Shown here piece by piece: positions 43,476 through 53,092 of a stretch of DNA of 64,000 bases. The position numbers and the translations under genes are program-made. The stretch's first letter is position 1. Every line of letters starts with the position of its first letter. The DNA comes from Bartonella apihabitans (lineage in GTDB: Bacteria > Pseudomonadota > Alphaproteobacteria > Rhizobiales > Rhizobiaceae): assembly GCF_030758755.1 (NCBI RefSeq), contig NZ_CP132387.1:744001-808000 (forward strand). The letters run 5' to 3'. The notes under the pieces were generated by a model that had not been told where the DNA came from, did not search any database, and was given only the letters and a program-made list of their open reading frames with translations.

Positions 43476-44874
43476 ATGTTTCTATCAGTTTTCGAACTAT
43501 TTAAAATCGGCATTGGGCAGATCGAGCTCTCACACAATCGGGCCAATGGCGGCAGCCAACAGGTTTCTGGCGGAGATCCTGTCGAACAATTGGCCTAAAC
43601 CGGTCAATACGTCAATTACCCATTTGCGCGTCTCTTTACATGGATCATTGGCCTTTACCGGTCTCGGACATGCAACAGATCGTGCCGTTATATTGGGGTT
43701 GTTGGGGCAACAACCGGCAAGCGTCGATCCCGATAACATGGATAAATTGGTCGCGTCAGTCTATCAGACAAAGAAAGTTCAAGCTGCCGGTCATCCGGCC
43801 TACCGGTTTGATCCCGAAAAAGATTTGATCTTCGATCGGAAGACGGTGTTGCCAGGGCATAGCAATGGTCTGGTTTTTGAAGGACTTGACCAATTTGGAA
43901 ACGTCCTTTTGCGGCGCGTTTATTATTCTATCGGCGGCGGATTTGTTGTGAGCGAGGACGAATTAAACCGCGTGGAACATAATAAAAAAAATGACAACCG
44001 GATTGTTCCTTTTCCCTTTGATACAGCAACAATGATGCTCGATATGGCGAAAAAATCCGGCCTGTCTATCGCCGAAATGAAGCGCGCCAATGAAGAAACG
44101 TTGATGACGCGAAATGAACTCGATGAGGGTCTCGATAAAATATTTCTTGCGATGAAATCAAGCGTTGACAGAGGGCTTCATCATGATGGTGAATTACCCG
44201 GAGGGCTACACATCAAGCGCAGGGCAAGAAACTTTATGACAAATTATTGAGCGATAGCAAAAGAAATCACGTTGGGCAGTTTAGCGGCAAATGACTGGCT
44301 TTCGACTTATGCAATAGCGGTTAACGAAGAAAATGCCGCAGGCGGACGCATCGTAACCGCGCCTACCAATGGCGCGGCAGGTGTGGTTCCAGCCGTACTC
44401 AGTTATTATTTGCGGTTTTGTGCCGGAGCTGAACGCGACGGAATACGTAATTTTTTGCTAACTGCTGCGGCGATTGGCGGTGTCATAAAATATAATGCCT
44501 CAATTTCAGGAGCAGAGGTTGGTTGTCAGGGCGAGGTCGGCTCGGCAGCTTCTATGGCTGCGGCAGGTTTGACCGCTGCAATGGGTGGTACAGCGATGCA
44601 GATTGAAAATGCCGCGGAAATTGCTCTTGAACATCATCTGGGAATGACATGTGATCCGGTAGCCGGCCTTGTTCAAGTGCCGTGTATCGAAAGAAATGCC
44701 ATGGGCGCCGTTAAAGCAGTGACGGCTGCTTCACTGGCACTTCACGGCGATGGCAGCCATTTTGTTTCATTGGATGCCTGCATCAGAACTATGCGCGAAA
44801 CCGGCCGTGATATGAGTGACAAATATAAAGAAACAAGCAAGGGTGGACTTGCAGTCAATGTAACGGATTGTTAA
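43476..44874 (+). pseudogene. sdaA: L-serine dehydratase, broken by three single-base indels
   Basis: 4Fe-4S enzyme converting L-serine to pyruvate and ammonia. The true start reads MFLSVFELFKIGIG at 43476, then the frame breaks at GGG 43515-43517 (one G too many for IGRSSSHTIGP). The second break is near 44226 (one A too few for [13 protein letters not shown]), after which a third at GGG 44274-44276 restores the frame into [18 protein letters not shown]. Removing or adding those bases yields 465 residues, the normal single-chain length. The cysteine ligands and [20 protein letters not shown] blocks remain. As written the gene is non-functional; both extra-G sites lie in TTGGGCAG. Confidence 0.85.
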
Positions 44875-44884
44875 GTCATAAGTT

Positions 44885-45316
44885 ATGACACTTCACATGG
44901 TAAAATTATGCGTTGGCTGTTCTTCACCAGAGGAGCTTGCCCAATGGATTGATTATCGTTTGGAACAATTGAAAGCTGCGGGCGAAAAACCGGAGCAATA
45001 TCACATCACCCGTATGGTGCCAAAAAGAATTGCCGAACTTCTGGACGGTGGCTCGCTCTACTGGGTGATGAAAGGCAATATACAATGCCGACAAAAATTT
45101 CTGGATATTCGCCCCTTTACCGATGGAGAAGGTATCCATCGTTGCAAGCTTGTTCTCGAACCAAAAATTATACCGACAGTCTGGCAGCCGAGACGTGCTT
45201 TTCAAGGGTGGCGCTATCTTGATGGAAGTGAAGCGCCAGAGGATGATAACACCAGTGAGAAAGCCCGCCTGCCGGCTGCTTTAAAGCAGGAACTGGCCGA
45301 TCTCGGTTTGCTTTAG
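44885..45316 (+). CDS. DUF1489 family protein
   Basis: 143-residue cytoplasmic protein of unknown function, found widely in alphaproteobacteria. Family wording: LHMVKLCVGCSSPEELAQW at the start, HITRMVPKRIAELLDGGSLY in the middle and GWRYLDGSEAPED near the end. It follows sdaA by ten bases, which suggests co-transcription, but that link may be accidental. Confidence 0.88.
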   Translation: MTLHMVKLCVGCSSPEELAQWIDYRLEQLKAAGEKPEQYHITRMVPKRIAELLDGGSLYWVMKGNIQCRQKFLDIRPFTDGEGIHRCKLVLEPKIIPTVWQPRRAFQGWRYLDGSEAPEDDNTSEKARLPAALKQELADLGLL

Positions 45317-45347
45317 AGCAGGCGGATATTTTGTTGTCTTCAAGGAT

Positions 45348-45623
45348 TTAGATATTTGTCGATCCCAAGCGGAATTTTACACCGAAAGATCCACGCGGGC
45401 TTGCAACGCGCAAATGGATGCGAACCGGTGGCATAGCCAGACGACGGTTACGTTGTGTTTGGCAAATCAGGAGACCAAGAAGCGAGCGCGTGGTGATGCC
45501 GCGCGGCGTCGCTTTCAGGTCAGCCAATTTCAAAGCGGCCTGCTGAAGAGATCGCAAAGCGAGAAGCGAGCCCTCGTGATTAACGGAGCGGGCTTTTAAC
45601 ACCATATCATTTGCATTTGCCAT
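45348..45623 (-). CDS. Possible 91-residue protein downstream of the DD-carboxypeptidase
   Basis: Minus-strand frame starting MANANDMVLKARSVNHEGSL, 37 bases past the carboxypeptidase stop, preceded by AAAAGGTAATCAAGCT. The product is Arg/Leu-rich with an orderly, non-repetitive wording (ALRSLQQAALKLADLK), which looks more like a real protein than a shadow, but I cannot name a family. The plus-strand frame over the same bases is less convincing. Confidence 0.4.
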   Translation of the reverse strand: MANANDMVLKARSVNHEGSLLALRSLQQAALKLADLKATPRGITTRSLLGLLICQTQRNRRLAMPPVRIHLRVASPRGSFGVKFRLGSTNI

Positions 45624-45659
45624 AGCTTGATTACCTTTTACGCAAAACTCAGACATTGG

Positions 45660-47099
45660 TTACATTGTTATCGCATAGCAGTTAAAATTTGCTTTCTTTA
45701 GAAGCGAACAGGCGTCCCATGCCGCTTTTTTTGTGTTGAAACCGACAAAACGGGCGCGATAGTAGCGCTGGCCGTCTTTTTCAAAAATCTGGGTATAGGG
45801 CGTAGCATTTGCCAAAGCCGAGCGGGCAGCATCCGATGCATTCGACAGCATTTCCGTTGCCTGTTGTTGATTTGGCAAAGAACCGATCTGTATAGCCCAG
45901 CCTGTCTGGTCGGAACGCCCGTTGGTTGGCGCAGATGCGGTGATTACGGGGTCGATAGCTGTTTTTTCATTGGCATCGTTTTTCTGTTTGGAAACGATTG
46001 CCTGATCAAGCTCTTTTACAGCCGGAGCGGTTTTTGCCGTTGTGTTGGCAAGCGCTGTCAAAACGTCGGATTTATTATCCGGCGTCTTGGCAATCTGTGG
46101 ATTTGAAGCAGTCGTTACTACATCGGGCTTCGGCGTCGAAGCAGTTGTATCGGCTTTGGCCACGGCTATATCGGCTTTGGCAGCCGGAACGGGTGCTTTG
46201 TGAGGCTCCGGCAAGTCATATTGTGTTGCAGCGATAAGAGGGGCGCGTGTCTTGGCCCGACTTGCTTCCGGCAGATAACGGCGCAAGAGCTCGGCCATGT
46301 GCGCGTCACGCAAAGCCGATGATTTGCCACCCATGACAACGGCAACAATTGAGCGTCCGTCCATACGCATAGATGTAGCTAGATTTGAGCCGGACATGCG
46401 GGTGTAGCCGGTTTTAATGCCGTCGACGCCTTTCATATCCCGCACCAAACGGTTGTGTCCGTTAATGGTTTGGCCGCGGAACTGGAAACTTGTGGTTTTG
46501 AACCAGTCATATTGCTTCGGAAAATGTTCGCGGAGCGCCAAAGATAAAATGGCAAGATCGCGTGCCGTCGAATAGTTCTGTACGTCAGGTAAACCTGATG
46601 CATTGGCAAAATTGGTATTCATCATGCCCAAACGACGTGCTTTTGCCGTCATGATCTGGGCAAAGCGCTGTTCCGAGCCGCCAAGATATTCACCGATTGC
46701 AGTTGCAACATCATTGGCAGATTTCGTGATCAATGCCTTGGCTGCAAGCTCTGCCGGAATCGTTTGGCCGGTTCTGAAACCGATTTTTGTGGGTGGGCGG
46801 GAAGCTGCATAGGCGGAAACCGGAATAGGGGTGTTTGGTGTTACGCGGCCCGATTGCATTGCCTCGAACAACAGATAAAGCGTCATCATTTTTGTGAGAG
46901 ATGCCGGATAGCGACGCGCATTTCCGTTAACTTCGTATAAGGTTCGTCCGGTATTGGCATCGACAACTATGGCGGCATATTTATCGGCATAAGCGCTTTG
47001 GGGAGCAGCTTGTGCATAGGTCATAGACACTGAAAATATGAGAGTTGCAATGGCGGCTTTCTTTATGAAGCGAGCTACTTTCTGGTAGGCTTTTTGCAC
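45660..47099 (-). CDS. D-alanyl-D-alanine carboxypeptidase with C-terminal SPOR domain
   Basis: Exported penicillin-binding protein (peptidase S11) that trims peptidoglycan pentapeptides. 479 residues. A signal peptide ends near residue 31 (TYAQAA). Active-site motifs: SLTK with Ser67 and Lys70, SAN near 131, KTG near 228. After a Pro/Ala/Lys/Thr-rich linker (about 290-395), a C-terminal SPOR domain (WAIQIGSLPNQQQATEML onward) binds denuded glycan at division sites. Architecture is DacF/DacC-like with a SPOR tail, typical of Rhizobiales. It is the last gene before the clpS-clpA pair, transcribed away from them. Confidence 0.93.
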   Translation of the reverse strand: MQKAYQKVARFIKKAAIATLIFSVSMTYAQAAPQSAYADKYAAIVVDANTGRTLYEVNGNARRYPASLTKMMTLYLLFEAMQSGRVTPNTPIPVSAYAASRPPTKIGFRTGQTIPAELAAKALITKSANDVATAIGEYLGGSEQRFAQIMTAKARRLGMMNTNFANASGLPDVQNYSTARDLAILSLALREHFPKQYDWFKTTSFQFRGQTINGHNRLVRDMKGVDGIKTGYTRMSGSNLATSMRMDGRSIVAVVMGGKSSALRDAHMAELLRRYLPEASRAKTRAPLIAATQYDLPEPHKAPVPAAKADIAVAKADTTASTPKPDVVTTASNPQIAKTPDNKSDVLTALANTTAKTAPAVKELDQAIVSKQKNDANEKTAIDPVITASAPTNGRSDQTGWAIQIGSLPNQQQATEMLSNASDAARSALANATPYTQIFEKDGQRYYRARFVGFNTKKAAWDACSLLKKANFNCYAITM

Positions 47100-47348
47100 T
47101 TTTTACGACCTTTTTTTACGCCAAACAGAATTCGCGACAGAGAACCCCACGGGAGGCCCGTGCGAGACCCCTGCCGCCTTTTCGCGGGGAAGATTAATAT
47201 GACAGCGTTACCAATTTCTTTATAAGAACAAATTTTTCGTGATTATTATTTGGCTAAAGGGAGAAGCTTAGTGGTGGAAAATGGCGTAAAACAATTATTA
47301 AACTTGCAATTCTGGGACTTATAATTTGTTAAAAATACATTACATGGA

Positions 47349-47738
47349 ATGCATGGGCGAGAAAGAACAATAACCTTGGTAGAATTAAGTTTGCAAAAAT
47401 TAGCCGGACAGAATGGCGGGAAGGAAAAGAGAGACACAGGTAGTTTTGAAACCGGTGTCGCAACGAAATCCCTTCCGAAAGTGAAAAAACCGGATTTTTA
47501 TCGTGTTCTCCTCTTGAATGATGATTACACACCTATGGATTTTGTTGTGTTTGTTTTACAAAAGTTTTTTCGTAAAAACCGTGAAGATGCAACGCGTATT
47601 ATGTTGAATGTTCACCATACGGGTGTTGGTGAATGCGGTGTGTATTCCTATGAAGTCGCCGAAACAAAAGTTGCGCAAGTTATGGATTGTGCCCGGGAAA
47701 ATCAGCATCCTTTGCAATGCGTGATGGAAAGAAAGTGA
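47349..47738 (+). CDS. clpS: ATP-dependent Clp protease adaptor ClpS
   Basis: N-end-rule adaptor that delivers substrates to ClpA. 129 residues with a family-typical disordered N-terminal third and the conserved core [20 protein letters not shown] then FVLQKFF, including the DDYTPM substrate-pocket segment and the [19 protein letters not shown] block. The first ATG is used; a TTG nine codons later is possible. clpA starts six bases after the stop, so they are one operon. Alphaproteobacteria often have a second clpS (ClpS2), not present here. Confidence 0.93.
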   Translation: MHGRERTITLVELSLQKLAGQNGGKEKRDTGSFETGVATKSLPKVKKPDFYRVLLLNDDYTPMDFVVFVLQKFFRKNREDATRIMLNVHHTGVGECGVYSYEVAETKVAQVMDCARENQHPLQCVMERK

Positions 47739-47744
47739 ACGCCG

Positions 47745-50090
47745 ATGCCGTCTTTTACCACTAGCCTTGAAAAGACCCTTCATAGAGCACTTATGATTGC
47801 CAGTGACGCGCATCAGGAATATGCGACATTGGAACATTTGTTATTGGCGTTGCTTGATGATGTTGATGCTAAAGCCGTTATCCTTGCTTGTAACGTTGAT
47901 ATTGAACAATTGCGCACGCGGTTGACGCAATATGTCCAATCGGAACTCAATTCGCAGATAGGCGATGATGAAGATACCAAGCCCACCAATTCGTTCCAGC
48001 GTGTTATCCAGCGTGCGGTTATCCATGTCCAGTCGGCAGGACGGGATATTGTAACCGGAGCAAATGTTCTTGTTGCAATTTTCGCCGAACGGGAAAGTTT
48101 TGCCGCTTATTTCCTTCAGGAACTGGGAATGACACGCTATGACGCGGTCAACTTTATTTCCCATGGCATCGCCAGTGAAAATGGTGCGGCAAGCTTCCCG
48201 CTGGATGATTCTGATGACGAGGTGTCAGCTTCGCAATCGGCCAATAAGGATACCGACGCACTTTCGGCATATTGTATCAATCTTAATGAACGTGCGCGTC
48301 AGGGCAAGATTGATACATTGATAGGCAGAGATAAAGAAATTGCCAGAACAATCCAGATTTTATGCCGGAGATCGAAAAACAATCCGCTTCTCGTTGGAGA
48401 TCCCGGAGTAGGTAAAACAGCCATCGCCGAGGGCTTGGCAAAACGAATTGTCGACGGCGAAGTGCCAGACGTTTTAAGCGACGCAACGATTTTTTCACTC
48501 GATATGGGAATGCTTGTTGCCGGTACCCGTTATCGTGGTGATTTTGAAGAACGCTTGAAACAGGTTGTAAAAGAGCTGGAAAATTATAAGGGAGCCATTC
48601 TCTTTATTGATGAAATTCATACTCTGATCGGGGCAGGGGCAACGTCGGGCGGCAGCATGGATGCGGCAAATCTTTTGAAACCAGCGCTTTCTTCGGGTCT
48701 TATTCGTTGCATCGGTTCGACGACCTATAAAGAATATCGTCAAATCTTCGAGAAAGATCGGGCTTTGGCGCGGCGTTTCCAAAAGATTGATGTCTATGAA
48801 CCGTCCATTGATGATGCCATTGAAATTCTGAAAGGTTTGAAGCCTTATTTCGAGAACTTCCATCAGATAAAATATACCGATGACGCAATGAAGGCGTCGG
48901 TCGAACTTTCATCGCGTTACATGTCGGACAGGCGGTTACCCGATAAAGCGATAGATGTGGTCGACGAGACGGGCGCGGCACAAATGCTTTTGCCTAAAGA
49001 CAAGAGAAAAAAGACAATTGGTGTGAAAGAGATTGAGGAAACGGTTGCAACAATGGCACGCATTCCTCAAAAAAACATATCACGTGATGATCGTAAAACA
49101 TTGGCAAATCTTGAAAAAGAATTGCGAAGAGTGGTTTATGGGCAGGATAAAGCAATTGCTGCTTTGACTTCATCGATCAAGCTTGCCCGTGCCGGTCTGC
49201 GTGAACCGGACAAGCCTATAGGAAGCTATTTGTTTTCAGGTCCGACGGGCGTTGGTAAAACAGAGGTCGCCAAACAACTTGCAGCGTCTCTTGGTATCGA
49301 GTTGTTACGCTTTGATATGTCGGAATATATGGAACGGCATACTGTTTCCAGATTGATAGGTGCGCCACCGGGATATGTCGGCTTCGATCAGGGCGGCTTG
49401 TTGACAGATGCTGTCGACCAGAATCCACACGCCGTGCTTTTGCTTGATGAAATAGAAAAAGCGCATCCTGATCTCTATAATATTCTTCTACAGGTGATGG
49501 ATCACGGTAAGCTGACCGACCACAACGGGAAGCAGATCGATTTTCGCAACATCATTCTCATAATGACGACAAATGCCGGTGCAGTGGATATGGCAAAGTC
49601 TGCTATCGGTTTTGGAAAGACCGAGCGCGAAGGTGATGACATAGAGGCAATTAACCAGTTATTTCCTCCGGAGTTCCGTAACCGGCTTGACGCGATCATT
49701 CCGTTTGCGCCCTTGTCTGAACCGGTTATTCATCAGGTCGTACAGAAGTTTATTTTGCAACTCGAAGCGCAACTTGCCGATCGGGAAATAACCTTCGAGT
49801 TGAGTGATGATGCAACCAAATGGCTTGCTAACAAAGGCTATGATTCACATATGGGGGCTCGCCCTCTATCGCGGGTTATTCAGGAATATATAAAGAAGCC
49901 GTTGGCTGAAGAAATATTGTTCGGAAAGCTCCGCCATGGCGGTACTGTTAAAGTTATGACCGACAAATCGGACAAAAACAAACTGGCCTTGGAAATTATC
50001 AGTAATGAAGCACAAACGAATAAAAAGCCGGTAAGAGCAGTCAAGGCTTCCGGAAGGCGCGTAAAAAAGCCGACGCCAGCCGATCAATAA
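47745..50090 (+). CDS. clpA: ATP-dependent Clp protease ATP-binding subunit ClpA
   Basis: Double AAA+ unfoldase that partners ClpP and ClpS. 781 residues, normal length. The N-terminal Clp_N repeat domain (about 1-150), first AAA+ with Walker A GDPGVGKTA near residue 222 and second with GPTGVGKTE near residue 500 are present; the second module keeps the IGL/IGF-type ClpP-binding loop region around GFGKT. The C-terminal tail is Lys-rich and low complexity (RRVKKPTPADQ). A strong terminator follows 62 bases after the stop. Confidence 0.96.
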   Translation: MPSFTTSLEKTLHRALMIASDAHQEYATLEHLLLALLDDVDAKAVILACNVDIEQLRTRLTQYVQSELNSQIGDDEDTKPTNSFQRVIQRAVIHVQSAGRDIVTGANVLVAIFAERESFAAYFLQELGMTRYDAVNFISHGIASENGAASFPLDDSDDEVSASQSANKDTDALSAYCINLNERARQGKIDTLIGRDKEIARTIQILCRRSKNNPLLVGDPGVGKTAIAEGLAKRIVDGEVPDVLSDATIFSLDMGMLVAGTRYRGDFEERLKQVVKELENYKGAILFIDEIHTLIGAGATSGGSMDAANLLKPALSSGLIRCIGSTTYKEYRQIFEKDRALARRFQKIDVYEPSIDDAIEILKGLKPYFENFHQIKYTDDAMKASVELSSRYMSDRRLPDKAIDVVDETGAAQMLLPKDKRKKTIGVKEIEETVATMARIPQKNISRDDRKTLANLEKELRRVVYGQDKAIAALTSSIKLARAGLREPDKPIGSYLFSGPTGVGKTEVAKQLAASLGIELLRFDMSEYMERHTVSRLIGAPPGYVGFDQGGLLTDAVDQNPHAVLLLDEIEKAHPDLYNILLQVMDHGKLTDHNGKQIDFRNIILIMTTNAGAVDMAKSAIGFGKTEREGDDIEAINQLFPPEFRNRLDAIIPFAPLSEPVIHQVVQKFILQLEAQLADREITFELSDDATKWLANKGYDSHMGARPLSRVIQEYIKKPLAEEILFGKLRHGGTVKVMTDKSDKNKLALEIISNEAQTNKKPVRAVKASGRRVKKPTPADQ

Positions 50091-50151
50091 AGCCGATGAC
50101 GATATAAAACGTCGAAAAATATAGCGTCGAAAAATAAAATGTATCAAGAAA

Positions 50152-50186
50152 AAATGCCTGCGCGATGAACCATCGTGCAGGCATTT
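50152..50186. terminator. Bidirectional terminator between clpA and the HIT gene
   Basis: AAATGCCTGC pairs with GCAGGCATTT, and the loop carries a further CGATG/CATCG stem. It separates two convergent genes and has A/T flanks on both sides. Confidence 0.85.
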
Positions 50187-50252
50187 CTAATAAACTTTTG
50201 CGTTACTGTGCTTTTGCATAGAACCGGTTGATTATTGCGGTCGGCCTTTGTT

Positions 50253-50675
50253 TCAAAGTGCCGCGCGGATTTTTGCAGCAGATTCTTCCAGTGTTTTTGT
50301 ATCGACCGGTTCTCCGCTATGTGGTTTTAGCGGAACATTCTCGAAACGAGGAATAACATGGAAATGGAGATGAAAAACAGTTTGGCCGCTTGCCGGTTCA
50401 TTAAATTGCATGACTGTTACGCCATCTGCATTGAAGGCTTTTTTAACAGCTTTGGCTATTTTCTGCACAACCTTGATAACTTTAGCAAGAGTTTCCGGGT
50501 CTGCATCCAGTAAATTGCGCGAGCCCTTCCGCGGAACAATCAATGTATGTCCTTTACCTTGCGGCATGACATCCATGAATGCGATGACATCGTCATCTTC
50601 ATAAACGCGGATAGAAGGAATTTCTCCACGAATCAACTTCGCAAAAATATTATTTTCATCATAACTTTGTTGCAT
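50253..50675 (-). CDS. HIT-family hydrolase (histidine triad protein)
   Basis: 140 residues. Starts at MQQSYDENNIFAKL, four to five bases after GAGGAG. The histidine triad HLHFHVIP near residue 98 and the preceding GQTVFHL strand identify a branch-1 HIT protein; the N-terminal IFAKLIRGEIP is typical of HinT. Nucleoside phosphoramidate hydrolysis is the family activity. It begins a minus-strand run with the GDPD-like and RidA genes. Confidence 0.9.
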   Translation of the reverse strand: MQQSYDENNIFAKLIRGEIPSIRVYEDDDVIAFMDVMPQGKGHTLIVPRKGSRNLLDADPETLAKVIKVVQKIAKAVKKAFNADGVTVMQFNEPASGQTVFHLHFHVIPRFENVPLKPHSGEPVDTKTLEESAAKIRAAL

Positions 50676-50730
50676 TTTTCTCCTCACTTATTGTTTTAGA
50701 CATCGCACTAACTATTAGGATGTACGGGTT

Positions 50731-51453
50731 TTAATTGTCGTTGTCGGGTTTAAAACCTTCAAATATCATTTGGTCGGCATTGACGCGTGCTCTTTCCCAT
50801 TCTTCAGGATTGTGAATAGTAAAAGCAAGGACGGGCATGCCCAGCTTTTCACGGACAAACCGTACAAAAGGATTGGACAACTGCCTGAAATTATAGGCCA
50901 CAAACTCCATATCATGAGCAAGCATTGCAAAATGTTGTTCAATCTCCGAGCGCTTGTTGCCTTCAGCTTTTATCCCGTGTGGTATTGCACGGTCACCGAA
51001 ACGTATGCGCCGTAAAATATGCACATCCTGAGACATGATTGCCGACTTGTTCGGGTAAGCAACCAACAACTCTGTCACCCTTGAAATCAGGCCTGCATCT
51101 TCTCCTTCATTACCTTCCAGATTTGCCAGAACGGGTACTTTGCCGGCAATGTTTTGAAGAAGTGTCTCGAGGGTAAAAATGCGTGGCTTGCCCTCACTGG
51201 TTTGGATATTGGCAATTTCCGATGAACGGAGATCTATGATACGTTTTTTTTGGCCGGTTATTTGTTCAAGTGAAGCGCCATGAAATACCATCGGAACGCC
51301 GTCATGAGACAATTGGACATCGCAACAAATGGTATAATTTTCAAGCGCTGCCAATTCGAATGCCGGCAGCGTATTTTCTTGAACAGACTTATCGTAGCCA
51401 TGAAGTCCACTATTCGCGATGGGCCTTTTTGATAACCAATCGATCCTCATCAC
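50731..51453 (-). CDS. Glycerophosphodiester phosphodiesterase-family protein lacking key catalytic residues
   Basis: About 239 residues with the GDPD TIM-barrel wording (ENTLPAFELAA, AIMSQDVHILRR, MLAHDMEFVAYNFR, ADQMIFEGFKP), close to the Rhizobiales GDPD group. At residues 13-14 it has Asn-Ser where that group has catalytic His-Arg (IAHRG); Cys42 replaces the metal-binding Glu of the E-C-D motif; His57 is kept but followed by Gly instead of Asp; and Asn110 replaces the third metal-ligand Glu. The frame is intact with no stops. Most likely a pseudoenzyme or a re-purposed binding protein; this rests on remembered family consensus. It begins immediately after ridA. Confidence 0.75.
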   Translation of the reverse strand: MMRIDWLSKRPIANSGLHGYDKSVQENTLPAFELAALENYTICCDVQLSHDGVPMVFHGASLEQITGQKKRIIDLRSSEIANIQTSEGKPRIFTLETLLQNIAGKVPVLANLEGNEGEDAGLISRVTELLVAYPNKSAIMSQDVHILRRIRFGDRAIPHGIKAEGNKRSEIEQHFAMLAHDMEFVAYNFRQLSNPFVRFVREKLGMPVLAFTIHNPEEWERARVNADQMIFEGFKPDNDN

Positions 51454-51915
51454 TCAGATTTCCAGAATTGCTTCCACTTCCACCGGAACATCCATCGGTA
51501 GTGCAGCAACTCCTACAGCCGAACGAGCATGCTTTCCGGCTTCACCCAAAACATTGACAAACAAATCCGAAGCACCATTGGCAACTTGAGGAATGTCGGT
51601 GAAATTGGGGTCGGTTGCAACAAAAGCGGTTACTTTTATGACCTGCTTGATCTTGTTCAAATCTCCCAAAGCGGCTTTGGCTTGTGCCAGAATGTTGATT
51701 GCACATGCTTCGGCAGATTTTTTGGCCTGTTCGGCAGTGACTGTCCGGCCGACTTTACCTATTGCTACAGGCTTTCCGTTATTAAGCGGAAGTTGACCAG
51801 AAATATAAAGCTGGTTACCGGATTTTCTGGCGGTCACGTAATTTGCTACAGGTTGTACAGCAGCGGGAATTGTAACGCCAAGTTTTTGCAAACGACTTTC
51901 AATCGTATCAGACAT
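51454..51915 (-). CDS. RidA family protein (enamine/imine deaminase)
   Basis: 153 residues of the RidA/YjgF-YER057c-UK114 family. The C-terminal block with KHARSAVGVAALPMDVPVEVEAIL carries the conserved Arg that contacts the substrate and the family's final Glu. The wording (GNQLYISGQLPLNNGKP near the N-terminus) is typical of the alphaproteobacterial translation-initiation-inhibitor-like branch. Its stop abuts the GDPD-like start, so the pair is likely coupled. Confidence 0.92.
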   Translation of the reverse strand: MSDTIESRLQKLGVTIPAAVQPVANYVTARKSGNQLYISGQLPLNNGKPVAIGKVGRTVTAEQAKKSAEACAINILAQAKAALGDLNKIKQVIKVTAFVATDPNFTDIPQVANGASDLFVNVLGEAGKHARSAVGVAALPMDVPVEVEAILEI

Positions 51916-52056
51916 TTTTTACCTCTTTTCCCGTCATTTCATATTTGCTCAATAACCCATTTTCTCGAACATGGAAATGCGATCTTCAAAAAAAGAAATT
52001 ACTCGCTTTTTTACCATTATATATGATAACGCCAAGGTTAAGGAAAAAACAGGAAT

Positions 52057-52887
52057 ATGCGGATGCCAAAATTTCTATTTGCCTTTATTTTATCGGTTAT
52101 GTGCTTGAACGTTGCACGAGGCGAAGATAAAATTGTCATGGTGCCGCATCTGGCAATCTATGACCTCCAGCTTGAAAATGCTGCAGATAAATCCGGTATT
52201 TCGGGACTGAGCGGACGGATGGCTTATGAATTCAATGGTTCGGCTTGTGAAGGTTATACCACAAGGTTTCGCTTCGTCACACGCATCAATATGGCTGATT
52301 CACCAACGCGTCTTACCGACCAACAAATGACCAGTTTTGAATCGGCAAATGGCAAAGAATTCCGTTTTTTAAGCAAAACTATAATCGATCAGGAAGTGAC
52401 AAGTGAAACGGATGGCGTTGCCAAAATTTCCAATGGAAATATGATTGTCAATACGAAGAAGCCAAAAGAAAATGAAGTCAAGTTAAAATCGGCCGCTTTT
52501 CCGACAGTCCAGACGGAAGAAGTCATCCGTAAAGCAAAAGCAGGCCAGCATTTTTACCGGACAGTGTTGTTTGATGGCTCGGATGATGCCGATCGTCTGA
52601 CAGAAGCAACCGTGGTGTTAGGCGATAAAGTGGATGCAAAATCCGACGACGAAACCAAAATCATGGGGAAACTCGGAAAAGAGCCATATTGGCCGGTGAC
52701 AATTTCCTATTTCAATGATGACGAGAATCAGGACGGTTTACCAGTCTATCGAACAAGCTTTCTTCTTTATGAGAATGGTGTCACACGCGATCTTGTAATG
52801 GATTATGGAAATTTTTCAGTTCGGGGTAAGTTACAAACTTTCAAATTATTCGACGTCCCCACTTCAAAAGAAAATTGTAAAGACTGA
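52057..52887 (+). CDS. eipB: EipB-type periplasmic envelope-integrity protein (DUF1849)
   Basis: 276-residue exported protein. The signal peptide spans about residues 1-22 (FLFAFILSVMCLNVARG). The mature part opens with VMVPHLAIYDLQL, contains GLSGRMAYEFNGSACEGYTT and ends TSKENCKD; these two cysteines (GSACEGY and ENCKD) form the conserved disulfide of DUF1849. In Brucella EipB is a beta-spiral protein needed for envelope integrity and cell size. It is divergent from ridA and monocistronic. Confidence 0.85.
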   Translation: MRMPKFLFAFILSVMCLNVARGEDKIVMVPHLAIYDLQLENAADKSGISGLSGRMAYEFNGSACEGYTTRFRFVTRINMADSPTRLTDQQMTSFESANGKEFRFLSKTIIDQEVTSETDGVAKISNGNMIVNTKKPKENEVKLKSAAFPTVQTEEVIRKAKAGQHFYRTVLFDGSDDADRLTEATVVLGDKVDAKSDDETKIMGKLGKEPYWPVTISYFNDDENQDGLPVYRTSFLLYENGVTRDLVMDYGNFSVRGKLQTFKLFDVPTSKENCKD

Positions 52888-53092
52888 AACCGGTTACAAC
52901 GTTTTTTGTATTTTGTGTAAGAATATCGCTTGGTTGAGGTTAAAAGACTTGAAACTTTGTGCGATATCACTTAACTAACCAAATATTCCACACACGGGAA
53001 ATGGGTGATTGCGGGAGAAATCCGCAATTTTCCGCCGGTGGCGGGTTTTACCTGCCTCATTCCGTGGAGGTTCAACCGGAAAGGATAAAAAA

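Noticed and set aside
47100..47348. Riboswitch upstream of clpS
   Set aside because: A GC-rich patch (CCCACGGGAGGCCCGTG) is present, but no known riboswitch core could be matched and the neighbouring genes give no ligand.
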